Assembly: GCA_022410635.1 (NCBI GenBank)
Contig: JAJVDF010000494.1
Span: forward strand, 186,001-250,000
Direction of reading: 5' to 3'
DNA: 64,000 nucleotides
From: Tretioscincus oriximinensis
Lineage: Eukaryota > Chordata > Lepidosauria > Squamata > Gymnophthalmidae
Part shown: positions 1-11,822 of the stretch, in pieces
Layout of the letters: every line of letters begins with the position of its first letter
Numbering within the stretch: the first letter of the stretch is position 1
Translations under genes and position numbers: made by a program
The notes under the pieces: generated by a model
Told to the model about the DNA's origin: nothing
Seen by the model: only the letters and a program-made list of their open reading frames with translations
Databases searched by the model: none

Positions 1-215
1 GAGGCTGTGGTGGTTCCCATGTATCTACTTGCAGTCAGTTGCAATTTCTTGCAGTTTCTGCTTTCGAATAGCTGGGTTGGCTAGAGCTACAGGCTAGTGG
101 AAGGTGCTCACCCCTCCCCACGTCCCACACAGGGCTTCGAAAGCCCATCTCCCAGGCGAGAGATGAATTCCTAAGCAACTGAGCTATCCGTGCCTGCTCG
201 CAAGAAGGGTTATTG
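1..215 (-). mobile_element. tRNA-derived SINE, (GAA)n-tail type, cut by window edge
   Basis: Read on the minus strand it begins GGCACGGATAGCTCAGTTGC, a tRNA-like head with an A-box, followed by CCTGGGAGATGGG and a B-box-like TTCGAAGCC. It continues into a body also found at 53338-53682, which there ends in a (TTC)n tail on the minus strand. The 3' part of this copy lies before base 1. Confidence 0.75.
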
Positions 216-1020
216 TGAGGAGGAGGCCTACTTGCAAGAAGACTATACAGTCATGGCAACCTGAGCAATGCTGCTATCAGGATGATGCAGCTCCTGTGTG
301 ATGGCTCCCTGATTTGCTTCTGGGAGTGTGATCTCACTTGACTTTGGCTGAGATCTTGCCATGGCACCTAAAGGCAAACATACACATGGCTTTGGGAGCG
401 GATTTTGTGGCACTTCACCACAAAATTGGAATATATCAGTACTCAAACATTGTGGAATAAAGGAGGGTTGTAGCAAATGGAGCATGTGTGCCAGGGTCGC
501 CTGGATTGGGCTTCCATCCAGGCATTAATCGTTCATATGCACAGGGCCATAATCAAATCCTTTGTGTGAGGTATCAAATGGCCAACCCTACAGTAACCAT
601 TTCCCATGTTTCCCATTTCCCCAACCCTTGTCCCCAGAATTATTTGCAATTCTGTTCCTAGCGACTGCCCAGATGATCGGCAGCTCCCTATTTCAAGGTA
701 TATCTCAGAATAAGGCTCAGAAAGAGTCCAAATCGGCTCAAAATCAAAACTATTGTTACCTTCCTTTCTTGGTGTTGAAGTTAATTTACTAGACACACCT
801 CCTCTTGACAGGTGTCCTGTCCTTACAAAAGTGCAGGCCTTCCTGAAATACAAACTGGGCAATCTTTTGAAAAGCAATCAATACTAGTCTTTCCCCTTGG
901 AGGATTGAACTACATGATCCTAGGGTATATCCAAGTGACCTTTCCACACATGATGCGAACATGAAATGTGATGCCTACCGGTCATGGCTGATAGTAACTG
1001 AATCAATCAATTAGAATGTG
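216..1020. other. No feature seen
   Basis: Unique-looking DNA with only short ORFs that lack coding character. No splice-bounded exon or repeat end was recognised. Confidence 0.5.
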
Positions 1021-1027
1021 AATGAAC

Positions 1028-1172
1028 TAGTCACACACATGCACGTAAACCATCTTCAATCCTGAAGAACTGGACTGAAAACCAAAAAAAACAGAAAACA
1101 ATGTTTTTTCTGGGTTTTAGTCCCGTTTTTCAGGACGGAATATTATTTCAAAGCACATGTGCCAATATTTCC
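1028..1172. repeat. GTCACACA-family inverted-repeat element
   Basis: The left end TAGTCACACACATGCACGTA pairs imperfectly with the right end CAAAGCACATGTGCC. The interior holds the palindrome CTTCAATCCTGAAG and an A-rich/T-rich pair around GGACTGAAAACC and GGGTTTTAGTCC. Relatives lie near 18585, 35085, 37275, 44510, 50112 and 52960. Confidence 0.55.
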
Positions 1173-1619
1173 TGAAAAGGGATCTTAAAAACTTGAAAAG
1201 ATCATTTAAAACAGTGCAACAAAGTTTGAGAGGAGTATTTGTTCTATATCCTGTCTTTATGGTATGCGAGTTCAGTATCCAGAGAGCACTTATCAGTATT
1301 TTCCCTTGGGGTTGAGATGGCTATTTTTAAGTTATGGTTTTTCTCTGCTGTTTTAAAAATCGTTAAGAGTCATAATGTTCCATGGGTATTGTGCACAAAT
1401 CCTTATCTGGCAGACTATCAGGAAACACTTCTAAGGCTACGGAAAATGTATGCTGATATCACTATCTCCATTTATGAATAGAAATAAGGCCCCAAATTCA
1501 GAGGAGCTCAGGACAGCTACGTAAAGCAATCACTCCCATTTCCTGATGTTTCTCTTGCTGTTAATACAACAGAGGAAACAAGGCTTGGCTTTGGGCCATT
1601 TCAAACATTGTGCATTAGC

Positions 1620-1790
1620 TTAAATGAACAGTAACAGCTAGTGAAATCAGCCTGGAAAGCAGAAGGTTGTTGGTTCAATTCCCAGTCTGTCCCCAGAAAT
1701 AGGCAAACTATTTGTGTATATCGGCCAACATGTTGCTTAATGAAATCAACCAGCAAACACAAATACGGGGTCACCAACAGCAACAGCTAN
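1620..1790 (+). repeat. Degenerate tRNA-SINE-like segment
   Basis: AGAAGGTTGTTGGTTCAATT at 1661-1680 with the following CCC resembles a Pol III B-box (GGTTCAATTCC), and CAGCCTGGAAAG precedes it in tRNA-like spacing. The rest is too degraded to place. Confidence 0.35.
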
Positions 1791-1817
1791 TGATGATTAT
1801 GAGGATTTTGTCATTCC

Positions 1818-2280
1818 AGTGAAAGTGGCCTTGCTCGATCCCAGCACGAGACAGTGTTGTAACCGTTGCCACCTAAAATGGTGGTGGTGGCGTGGCAAAT
1901 TGTGGGAGGTGCGATCAGCACCACTGCCTGCGGATTGGGTTGCGAAACCCTGTCCATGCCTCCTCCATAACATCCATCCAACCTTCCCCCCAATGGAGGG
2001 TGGAAGCAGATGCAGACGGCAGGGGCGATCGCAGTAGCCGCATCACCCCTGCTGCCCGCCCCTGCCTTCCTCCTCCATCCAGGAGTGGGCCCACTCCCCG
2101 GGCTCCATTAAAGGCAGCACCCAAAGGTTTTCGGGTGTATCCCAGGAATGGAAGCAACATCCTCAGGACTACTCCAGGTACTTGCCTCCTGTCCCTGCCT
2201 CCCCCCTGCACCCCAGAGTAGGCCCAAGGCTGCAGCCTACTTTACTCGGAGTAATGGAGCCTAGGGATCAGGCCTACTTC
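1818..2280. other. GC-rich segment of unknown nature
   Basis: A 460-bp patch clearly richer in G+C and CpG than its surroundings (GGCAGGGGCGATCGCAGTAG). ORFs cross it on both strands, but none shows a known motif. It could be the 5' part of a transposon or a decayed CpG island. It runs directly into the pyrimidine tract. Confidence 0.35.
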
Positions 2281-3055
2281 CACCCTTCTACCCTATCCTG
2301 CTCCACCCATCCATTCCCAGCTGCCCCTTCTCCCCTCCGTGCTACTCCCTTCTTCCCCATCTCCACCCCCACCCCAGTGCTACCCCCTTCTNCCTTCCCC
2401 TTCTCACCATCTGAGAAGGGGAAGGGAGAATCCCAAAGCAGCTGCCATGGAATCATGGCCACTGCTTTGGGTCTAAAGCCCCACTTCCCTCCCCCTTTCT
2501 CCTCTTCCTCCCATCCTCCAATATTCCAGTCTCCTCCCCACGCCTCCCCTCCCCTCCACACTACCCAAGTCCTACATGTCCAGGCCGGGGACCTATACAG
2601 GGTCTGTGCACTTCACGTGGAGTTCACCAATGGACTCGGGAGCATTCGAGTCCCCCTTCCTGACTCGAGGAGCGGGGGGAGAGGTGAAAGGGGAGGGAGC
2701 ATAGGAAAAAGACGGGGGGAAAGGAAGAGAGGGGATGGGACGAAAAAAGAAAATAAGAGAAAAATAACAAGTGAGGGAGGAATGAAGGGAGGGAGTGGGG
2801 ATGGGAGGAAAGAAGAGGAGAAGAAGCAGAAGAAAAGAAAACAGAAGAAAAGAAAAGAAGACAAGAACGAGAAGAAGAGAAGAAGAAAACAAAAGCGTAG
2901 AAGAAAAGAGAAGAGAAGGAAAAGAACAAGAAGGGAGGGAAGAAAGAAGGGAGGGAGAGGGGATGGGAGGAAAGAAGAAGAGAAGAAGCAGCAGNAGAAG
3001 AACAAGATGAGAAAAAAAGAAAACAGAAGAAGAAAAACAAAGAAGAAGAAGAATT
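2281..3055. repeat. Polypyrimidine then polypurine strand-switch tract
   Basis: 2281-2575 is mainly C/T on the + strand. 2640-3055 is almost only A/G, built of GGGA, GAA and AAGA units. Within the purine part a unit starting GGGAGGGAG at about 2788 recurs at about 2949, a diverged duplication of about 160 bp. The long Arg/Lys/Glu or Ser/Phe/Leu ORFs here are low-complexity artefacts. Confidence 0.85.
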
Positions 3056-4140
3056 AAGGCCACTGCCTAGAGCCCACTGTATCTCTATGGCAGTGGGCTT
3101 AATTCCACTAGTATTAAATATTTCTTAAGATTTCTTAGACTTACCAGTTGCAGCATCAAGAGCCTAGAAAATCTGTAGGTGATGTTCTGGATATAACAAT
3201 GTTCCGATGAAGCCATGTTAAGTCAGCTGCACTTTCAGAAACATCTTATGGAAATTCACATGCTGGAACTTTACCTTTGAATTGAACAGGATTTTTAAAA
3301 TGAGCTTTAAAAATTAAGAATTACTTGGATTTTTTTCTCCTTTTTTTTAAGTAGCAGTATTTTCTGTTGTTTTCCAGGATTTGTCTGTCGTGAGATATAA
3401 ATATATGTTGCATTGAATAAATATTGTGGCAGGGTAGGAGGGTTAAATTTTATGCACGTTTTACCAAATATTTGTTTTTATTTGAATGTTGTGACCTGCA
3501 TTGGGACCTTTGGGTGAAATGTAGAGTAGATATGAACTGAAGTGGATTTTTTGNGTAGAAGAATAAGCTTTATTTTTCCAGAACGATTTCTTCTTTGTTT
3601 TCCCGCTACTATTTTAGTTTCCCTACAATATTTAAATTGCGAAGAGACTGGTGTCATCAGTTTCCATACAGGAAAAATAGCAGCAGAGTCTGTTATGTGT
3701 CTTGAGTATTTTAACATACAAGAACTAATTTTAAATGAAGAGCTTGGTTGAGAAGAGAAAACAGCAGGCGAGAGGCGTGTTGCATCTTTAATACATGTGT
3801 AAAAGAAGAAATTACAGCAGATGCTGAAATAGTTTTTTTGGGTAGCAGCAGCCACCCAGTCCTCAGGGATGTGGGAAAATCAAGTCAACTGTGAATTTTT
3901 GTTTACTATAATGAGCAAAATCATAAACCTATAAAAAACGCAAAGATCCACCTATGCTGATGTCAACAAAAAGCAACCAACCCCATTGAATCATTTGGCC
4001 CTGATTCTGCAAAGCAAAAAGGACAACAACAATCCCAAATTGACAAATGTCAGGGTTCTCTGTTAGGAATATATTAATTGGCATCATATATTGAGATATA
4101 AAAGTACACAAGCATTGGTCTCTTAAGCACAGGCCTCAAA
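3056..4140. other. No gene seen
   Basis: AT-rich sequence. The words TGGGCTTAATTCCACTAGTA near 3096 and TGGGCTTATTCCACTGGTAA near 5930 are similar and may be fragments of one repeat. Nothing else was recognised. Confidence 0.4.
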
Positions 4141-4159
4141 TCTGCAAAATTTCTGGGAA

Positions 4160-4700
4160 TTTTCCAGCTCAGGGTGTTGCAAGAAAACTAATCTCTCTTC
4201 CTGCCCTGAGGCTACACCCTGCTGTGCCTTGTTTACCTGCACCCATTATCTCTAAGGTGCATCCATTAACTCAGGAGCTTTGGCTTGATGGGATTAATCA
4301 ACTGCCTGATAGCTCTGAGGAAGTTCTGACTATCACCTTTCCAGGAGGTGAATGACCAGTCACAGGTCCTGAAAGCTGCAGAGATCAATCTTGTTCCACT
4401 CAAACCATGCCCATATTTGGAGTTTCCTGACACAGGCTGCACCCCTTGGGAGGAGGGAGAAACGTCACACAGGTGTCACCACCTCTGGTCCGCCCCAAAC
4501 CACTCCTTCGAAACACCCAGACTTTGACATCACTTTTCTTTTACACGCCTTCTGATTGTATGTCAATAAAAACCTACGCACAAGGGTGCTCAGGAGGTTC
4601 CATACCCACGTGGGCCTCCTAGATCTTGCCTCTTGATCTAAGCTTATGGCCTCTGCGTGAGTTCTTGATGGGAGTCAGAATCTACACGTAACCTTATCCT
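4160..4700 (+). repeat. Possible solo LTR-like segment
   Basis: Less AT-rich than its flanks, with AATAAA at 4565-4570 after a CTTTTACACGCC stretch, then a CCTCCTAGATCTTGCCTCTT run. This order (promoter-like GC block, poly(A) signal, T/C-rich end) resembles an LTR. No second LTR, primer-binding site or coding remnant was found, so this is only a candidate. Confidence 0.25.
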
Positions 4701-5660
4701 GATGATCAGCTGCTTCAGATGTGCTGGTTGGTACCTAATAATGTGGTAGCAAACCCCCGTTAGACAAACAAGTAAAAAGAAATAATTACAAAAAATCCAT
4801 TGGATCCTTTGGGCATGATTCTTCAAAGCAACAACAATAAATAAAGTAATCTTGAAATCACACCAAATTGCCAGATCTCAGCAGATGAGGCCATGATGGG
4901 GAATTTTAGTGGGTGGAGGGAAGGGTGAGCAAAGGGGTGGAGGGGGGTAGTGTTATGACCCAGCCTGTTATGCCAAGGGATCCCTGAGAAGTGCAGATCA
5001 CTAAACTAAGGCTTGGAGAATCAGGACCTGTAGTTCCTGCAGGATTACGACCAAGGGATCCAATGATGAATGTAGCTGAGGATTCANATCCAAGCCCAAT
5101 TCAGATATTCCCCAGTAACACCCAATCTCTGGGGTTATCCAGCCTCCTGGTGTTGGGTCAGGGGAAGTCCTGCCACCTGCATTTCTCTCTTCATCCTCAG
5201 AGACACAGGGAGAGAAAGATATGGGCAAGTTTTCAAAAGAGGCGCTGCAGTTGTGGACTAGCTGCTATGGTGTGATCTGAGCTGAAGGATGACCCCTTCT
5301 TTAAGCTGTCTCAGCTGCACAGGATAATTGCTCTAGTAGGTGGAGGCTTGTTACATAAGAAGAACAGCTGCTGAGCTATCTGGTGGTAGCCACATTGAAT
5401 TTCAGTTTAGAAACTATTGATGCTAATTGAATTTGGATCTCTGTACTGTTGACTTTATGTTAATTCTTGATTTTTCCAGAAGTTTGCGTTCATTTCTGTC
5501 ATTTGAGAACTGGTTCACAATAGCTGGAGGGAATGGTTTGAGGAATGGGGAATGGATGGAGGAAGGGCATGGGTGGAGAGATGGGGAAAGAGAAGAAAGT
5601 CGGTGAAGGGAATGGAGGTAAGGCATGGATGGAAGCAAGGGGTTAAAGCCAGTTGCATTA

Positions 5661-5917
5661 CTGAGCCTGTTGGGTGTAGTAGTTGAGTGTTGGACTCACA
5701 CCTGGTAGTCTCCCGGTTCGATTCCCCACTCCTCCATGAAAGCCAGCTGGACCTTGGACCAGTCACAGTTCTTTGAACTCCCTCAGCCCCACCTACTCCA
5801 CAGGGTGTCTGTTGTAGAGAAAGCAACAAAAGCTATGTGCACCACCCTATGGTTGGCCGCCCTGAGACCTTCGGGTATAGGGCGAGATACAAGTACAAAT
5901 AAATAAATAAATAAATT
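5661..5917 (+). mobile_element. Sauria-type tRNA SINE
   Basis: The tRNA-like head GGGTGTAGTAGTTGAGTGTT is followed by a perfect B-box GGTTCGATTCC at 5715-5725. The body reads CCTCAGCCCCACCTACTCCA and CCCTGAGACCTTCGGGTATA, and it ends in (AAAT)n. A close copy on the minus strand is at 57687-57940. This SINE type is characteristic of squamates (family knowledge). Confidence 0.85.
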
Positions 5918-5973
5918 ACTGTAATGCCATGGGCTTATTCCACTGGTAAACTATAATGCTCATAACCGTGTAA

Positions 5974-6008
5974 CACTAAGTGTTCCCTTAATTGTTTTGA
6001 GCAGTATA
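5974..6008. repeat. Solo Tc1-like terminal repeat
   Basis: GTGTTCCCTTAATTGTTTTG followed by AGCAGTATATA is the same terminus as the palindrome at 55641-55718. I recognise it as the end of a widespread vertebrate Tc1-like element. No partner end was found nearby. Confidence 0.6.
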
Positions 6009-6690
6009 TATCTTTACAAACAAAGCAGCAGCAATAACACGTTAGGCACAAACACAGAATTCTGAGATCCAGTCAGAGGAGAGAAGTTATTTTGATGTGA
6101 TTGCTTAGCAGATTAAGGTATTCCCTTCTCTATTAATTTCTCCCTTTAATTCAGAAATCAAATCTACCTCTCACTGACTAATGAATTTGCTCTGTACCAA
6201 CCAGGGTCTCCTGAACCTCAACATTTTTGTTTTCTTTATTCGTTTAAAAGAATGAGAAAAGAGAAAAAAGGAAGACAAGTACTGCCCATGAAAACGATTC
6301 AGAGTCTCAAGAGCACATACATTCAGCTCTCAAGTAACAAGTGTTGATCTGCAGGAATTTCACCAGCACTCTAGCAATTTGTTACTGGGGAAAATGGATT
6401 TACCTCAGCTGCCACAGAGTTAGGGTTAGGATCAGCTAATAATACAACCTCAAGGAAAGCCAAAAAGGACATTTTAATTAGCCAATCATAGTAGCCAAAG
6501 TCTACCTTTCTGTACCAATTGCAACCAATATGACAAACAGTTAATGTTGGGACATCCTAAAGCTCTGCTGAATTATAACGCCTGGAAGCCTCATAGCTGA
6601 AGAGACAGTGGAAATGCCTCCTCAATTCAAATAGCTATTTAACAGGAAAATTCAGCAGTCACATCTTTAATTCTGCTTCATTTCATCTTG
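6009..6690. other. No feature seen
   Basis: Unassigned AT-rich sequence without coding signals. Confidence 0.4.
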
Positions 6691-6704
6691 GCTGCATTTC
6701 AACA

Positions 6705-6965
6705 GGGCCTAAACTGGCCACTGATTGGACAGCTAATGCTATCCTATCAGAGCACAGGAACAACAAACCGTCTCCGGAGCAGAGTTAATGTGAATTGCGT
6801 TAATCAGCACTTGCAAAGGTTTTCTGAGCGAACTCTGCTCAAACACAACGCAGTGTTGCCATGCAAATAACCTGTGGCCATTTGGCGTAAATTGGAAATG
6901 GGTGTGGCCAGCACACAGCAAACAGTTTTTTCCGCCCGTTTTTTCCCTAGTGAGAACACAGTAAT
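6705..6965 (+). repeat. Dispersed repeat, copy 1 of 2 (pair with 34625-34885)
   Basis: Both copies share, in order, a CTGATTGGACAG-like word, a GCACTT/GCATTAA stretch, GAACTCTGCTCAAAC, a CCATTTGG...AAATGG block, GTGGCCAGCACA-like and a TTTTTCCC(C)TAGTGAGAAC-like end. The unit is about 260 bp. The family is not identified. Confidence 0.5.
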
Positions 6966-8120
6966 TTATTCCTGATGAATAAAGAATAATTCATAAAAGA
7001 ATTGGATTGAGCTCATTCTTCAGAAGGGAAGATGAACTGAAGAAGGGTTAAAAGTAAAAGTGTGACCAGATACAAACGAGGAAGAACTCTTTTTATCTTT
7101 GAATGCCTGCTTTTGTTTTCACTTTCAGAATGAATGTGTTTTCTCAAAAGAGTCGTTGAGAACGTTTTGTGGGATCATAACCTTAAACTATGATGCGCAA
7201 CCATAGTTTAAGAGTGTAGTCAGACAGAGCTTTTTTCAATCACCCCAAGGAACAGATTTACTCAATGGATCAGGATAGGGTGGGAAATCAGCAGGTGTCA
7301 ATGTATCCAGACACCTTAACCTGCTTTTTTCTCCTCTGTGTAGTTGTATCTCTAACTANATTTCAAGGTTTTCATTTATCAGTCATCGACATCTCAAAAC
7401 AGATCCAGAAATTCTGAAAATTAGCATGGTCTTCTGTGTTTTTTTTTCCATTTTTTCAAACCAGTTTTAATTATTATTTTTAAATCCTGTATCACATGGA
7501 GGCACATTAAACAAAAGGAAACTGGAAAAGAAAAAGAAGGAACAGAATCCTGCACTGACCTGGGTTTTCTAAAGCTTCTTGCAGTCTGATCAATGAATTC
7601 CATGGGCAGTAAAAATGCTTTGNATTGTAGAATATTTGAATCATTTTTCATTATCATGGAATTCTTTATACTTATACATGTGAGACAGATCAGCATCGAT
7701 TTTCCAGCGTTCTGCCTCCATGTTACCGTGTAGCTTTCTTTTGGGTAAGTGTGGGATGAGAATTGCACTGCGATGACTACATGAGAATAAAATATTCAAT
7801 ATTTTTATGAGGTGGCTGAAAAACCTCCCTTTACTGTCCATTTTGTGGACCCTACGATGTAATTGTTTTAACCTTTCAACCCTTATAAATTCAGGTCTGA
7901 TATTTCTTAACTGATACTTAAGTTACAGTATCGAATTTAAATCGGCGATCTTTCCCCTTGTCTTCTTTGAAGGGAGGGACATATAGTGTTCTCCATGCAA
8001 TCAAACACCTTAGGAAAGCTACCATTTTCAAGCACTATACAGTTAGGATGACATGTGGTCCGCTAGGAACTATTTTGTCTTTCAAAACCACCAATTATTT
8101 TTATAACATTTTAACACTGT
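6966..8120. other. No gene seen; GTCACAC-family fragment at its start
   Basis: 7010-7072 (CATTCTTCAGAAGGG ... AAAAGTGTGACCAG) resembles the right half of the GTCACACA-family elements. The remainder is unassigned. Confidence 0.4.
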
Positions 8121-8121
8121 C

Positions 8122-8276
8122 TCATACAAGTAGATGTCAAAGAAATGGCTATGTTAGTCTTGGTCCAGAATATTTAGCAATGGAGGCATGTAATACCTTA
8201 GAGAATGAGAAGAAAAATATAGATACACTTTACCTTTTTCTTGTTAGGTTCTAAGGGGCTACAAGACCTCCTTGCT
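8122..8276 (+). repeat. Degraded sauropsid repeat (same family as 38645-38768)
   Basis: AAATGGCTATGTTAGTCT and TCTAAGGGGCTACAAGAC match, with decay, a repeat common in reptile genomes that reads TAACACGGCTA on the other strand. The class is not assigned. Confidence 0.45.
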
Positions 8277-8489
8277 AAACTGTCTTAACATTCCTTTAAA
8301 AGATAAAACAAACCAGGAAGGAAAAACTTGTTTGCTTGACTCAACCATCTCTGGCTCAAAACTGCAAGTGAAATGCATATTCTTTCTCTGGGCGTATGAA
8401 GTAAAACAGACGAATTGGCACTACAGGACAGGGAGGCCATCATGATTCATAGTGTTTACCTCCGNCACTAGTCTGATTTAACAAGCTCA

Positions 8490-8991
8490 TCACTATGATC
8501 ATGTTTTCCTCCTTCTTAAATATCTTCATTGGCTTCCCAAATTCATTTCAAACTTTTGATTATGAATTCAAAACTCTTCACAATATTGCCTCCCCTATCT
8601 TTCCTTTCTACTTTCCTTGCATCAGTCCACTCGGGCCCTTTGTTCCGCTACCACTATGCAAGATGTTGAGATCAACTAGGATCTCAACATCTTGGTCTTG
8701 TCTCCGTATATTCTTTAATTCTTCCTTATAGCCTACCTTTGGAATCTTCCTCCGCCCCATCTCCACAATATCTCCTCTCTTTCCCTATTTAAATCTCATC
8801 TAAAGATGCTACTATTTTCTAAAGCTTATAATACCATAGGAAAATGGTTTTGTTATTTGCTGCATTCTAATCCTGTTTTAACTGTGTTTATTATTGCTTG
8901 ATTTTTATTTGTATATCTTTTATTGATTGAATTTTACCTGCTTTACATAATTGTTTGTATTTTATTGTGTTGTATGGTGCCATGTATACTG

Positions 8992-9026
<35 letters not shown>

Positions 9027-9048
9027 CATAATCATAATCATAATCATC

Positions 9049-9086
<38 letters not shown>
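8490..9086 (+). mobile_element. L2-like LINE 3' fragment with (AAT)n tail
   Basis: TCTTCATTGGCTTCCCAAAT followed by TTCAAACTTTT is the typical 3' region of L2-type LINEs (translated: HWLP ... F-I...). The segment ends in about 95 bp of AAT repeats (8992-9086) interrupted by four CAT units, the usual tail of squamate L2 copies. A 15-bp perfect hairpin sits at 8658-8693. Confidence 0.6.
8992..9086. repeat. (AAT)n microsatellite
   Basis: Uninterrupted AAT triplets with a central block of ATC units. Translates as poly-isoleucine, which is not a gene. Confidence 0.95.
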
Positions 9087-9087
<1 letters not shown>

Positions 9088-9157
9088 CTTGATGAAAGTA
9101 TAGCTACTTTTGGGGGGATGTAATAAAATAAACAGATTAGACAGAAATCATTTTAGG

Positions 9158-9284
9158 TGCATCCAGACATCACTTATTTATTCTATCATCACTTAATATT
9201 CTGGAATATAGCATAGATAAGGCAAACACTGTCTTATTCTGGAATATCTAAATATATGGAATAAACAAGTGATGTCTGGATTCA
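9158..9284. mobile_element. Short MITE with 26-bp inverted ends
   Basis: TGCATCCAGACATCACTTAT on the left pairs with AAGTGATGTCTGGATTCA on the right. Total about 127 bp with an AT-rich interior containing TATTCTGGAATAT twice. Superfamily unknown. Confidence 0.65.
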
Positions 9285-10190
9285 ATCTTAATTAAACAAA
9301 ATAACAAGGTTTCAATTTATCAGTAATTAGTGTGTTAGTAAGAAAAAAGCCTATTATAACATACACGTGCAGTGAGGAAGAAAGGAGAAAATGTGCAAAG
9401 TACTATAATTTTTATTTTTTTAAATTGCTTTCATATCTTCTGGTATGAAGTTAAGCACTGAACAGCACCCAAAAGGGTCCCTAGCTTGCCCCGTCCCATG
9501 TTGCATAAANAGAGGGAATTTATTAACTAGGCATCACACAGGATTGACTTTTGAAATATACTAATTCTCAGAGTAGGGAAGATTCAGGATAGTGACCCAG
9601 TCTGCTGACCCATTAGCTCATCATTGTAATTTCCTTTAACTTCTCTTGCTAATTCTAATGCCTTCAGTGACCCGTTTTAAATCCTTTGTGCACATACCTT
9701 TGACTCTTCCCATCCCAACTGCAGCCACCAAACTGGGACTTTTCCTGATAGCCAAAATTTCTCATAAACTTCCAGAGCCACTGCTGGAAACAACATCTTC
9801 TGAGCATCATATTCAAATCAGTTCAAACACCAGCTGACCTGAGACCCAAAGCAGACAAACTCCTCCTTAGATGGCCGTGTATAGTCTTCCTGCATAGGCA
9901 GCAAAGAATATCTCCTCTCTGGTAACAAGGACACCTGCCTGTGTATTGCAATCTGACCTGGAAGATCAAATTGTGTGCAGACTGGTAGTTGTAATGAAAT
10001 GTGACCCTATTCAATCAGCTTTCAAGTCTGGTTTAGCCATGCTAATAACGTGGCCATTCCGTAAGTGACTTCTCCCAGGCAAGAGGGATATGTAATCTTT
10101 TGGAATCCTTTGCTTCACACAGCATAAGGATATCAACTTCACTATTAAATGTTACCAAATGTACACTTTTGAACAGTTATATATTACACA
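9285..10190. other. No feature seen
   Basis: Unassigned sequence. The ORFs of about 60 codons have no recognisable motif. Confidence 0.4.
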
Positions 10191-10192
10191 TA

Positions 10193-10401
10193 CAGGGTGC
10201 TTCAAAAAATGCATACACACTTTGAACTTCCATACGATGTACAGAATCAGTGGTGACTCGTGCTCATTTGTTATTTACGTTTTATTTACATTGGACTTTA
10301 AGCTTTCTAATTTCCTGAAATTTAACTTTGTAGAACAGTAGAACAGTAAATATTTTTTCTATGGAAGTTCACAGTGTCTATACATTTTTTGAAGCACCCT
10401 G
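10193..10401. mobile_element. mariner-type MITE with TA duplication
   Basis: 209 bp. CAGGGTGCTTCAAAAAATG begins the left end and its complement closes the right end. Inverted ends are about 42 bp with 3 mismatches. TA flanks both sides (10191-10192 and 10402-10403), the Tc1/mariner target. The interior has no transposase. Confidence 0.85.
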
Positions 10402-10403
10402 TA

Positions 10404-11235
10404 TATCAAAACTTGAAACGATTACCAGTATGTATACCAGACTGCACTAGTAGAGAAAAAGCCCTGCTCACAAATACCAAGGGATTTCTGTAGTGTTTTC
10501 TGTATAGTCTTTATAGTCCAAAATCTGCTCCTGAAATTCAAGGAACTGCATTTAGCCCACTGTGGGTAGCAGGTCAGGAACCTGTGCCAAATTGCTGACA
10601 TACTTCTATGGGATATATATATATTTTAAAAGGTTCCCCCCCTAAGAACCTCATCCTATTCTTTTTATGCGTATTAATAGCACCACAACATATGCTGCTA
10701 AAATGCTGAGAAATGTTCTTTTTGTTTAACTTTCATCCTTTCTTTTTGCTCATTAGGTTTGTTTTCATGGTAGTAGCAGCCTCTTCCACCCCCCTCACCT
10801 CTGCTTCCTGCTAGTTTAACATCATTGTGTTGTCCTACTAGCTATTGTATAAAGTTTCCTTGGTTGCAGCAGGCTTTACTATAGAATGTGCACATCAACC
10901 CCAATGGTGTGCCTCGCATTCTGAGCCAGCATTTTTATACCACCAGCCTTGTTGTTCAAAAGACTGCATGCCTCGAGACTCTTGGAAGCTGCTGAGCTTC
11001 CAAGTCTTGAGTTCATAAGGTCACNGATTCTAAACATTGCGGCTCTGTAATGAAATAAGCCGTCATCATTTTCAAATTGCCTCCCAACTTAGGAATATCA
11101 ACATTGAACTATCTAATAGAAACATGCAAGGAGGGCTTTGTGTGTATGCAAAGATGTACAAGAGAAAACAAAAAAGATTTTAAAATGGGTGGGAAAACCC
11201 TAAAGATGTTGCGTCCGGGCTTGAAGGGGAATATG
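10404..11235. other. No feature seen
   Basis: Unassigned AT-rich sequence. Confidence 0.4.
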
Positions 11236-11822
11236 GAAGTCAAGGTAGGGGAAAACAGTCCAGTAAAGAGCAACAAAAATGATCAAGAGTCTGGAGCACT
11301 TCCCTTACGAAGCAAGGCTGCAACGTCTGGGCCTCTTCAGCCTTGAAAGGAGACGTTTGAGGGGTGATCTGATTGTACAAAATCATGCATGGAATCGACA
11401 GGGTGAATAGAGAAAAAATGTTTTCTCTATCACATAACACAAGGACCAGGGGGCACTCCTTAAAACTGATGGGTAGAAAAGTATTTTTTCACCCAGAGGG
11501 TCATTGGCCTGTGGAATTTACTTCCTGAAGAGGTAGTGGTAGCTAACAGCTTGGATAGCTTCAAGACAGGTCCAGACAGGTTTATGGACACCAAGGGTAT
11601 TAATGGATACAAGGATGGATGTCTGGATGTTGCCTCCGGGATGGAGCAACAGGCAGGACTCCTGAAATACTATTTGCAGGGAGTCATGAACAGGAGCATA
11701 TTTTGCTTTCCTCTGTTTGGACTGCCCAGGTGCATCTGGTGGGCCTCTGTGTGACACAGAATGCTGGACTTGATGGGCTGTGGCCTGATCCAGTATGGCT
11801 CTTATGTTCTTGTAAGCAGTAC
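11236..11822 (+). mobile_element. CR1 LINE 3' end
   Basis: Carries the end of the CR1 reverse-transcriptase ORF (ATGATCAAGAGTCTGGAGCA, then TACGAAGCAAGGCTGC) and the 3' untranslated part GTGGAATTTACTTCCTGAAG to CTGGACTTGATGGGC and GATCCAGTATGGCTCTTATG. The 5' truncated copy is homologous to 18030-18570 and 23868-24560. Confidence 0.85.

Noticed and set aside
2182..3063. Long open frames on both strands (291, 156, 138 and 130 codons)
   Set aside because: They translate the purine/pyrimidine tract into Arg/Lys/Glu or Ser/Phe/Leu runs. All frames are open because stop codons are rare in such sequence.
4160..4700. An endogenous retrovirus
   Set aside because: Only an LTR-like segment is present. 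No gag, pol or env remnant, second LTR or primer-binding site was seen, so no provirus is called.
8923..9123. Frame with a long isoleucine run
   Set aside because: It is the (AAT)n microsatellite at an L2 tail.
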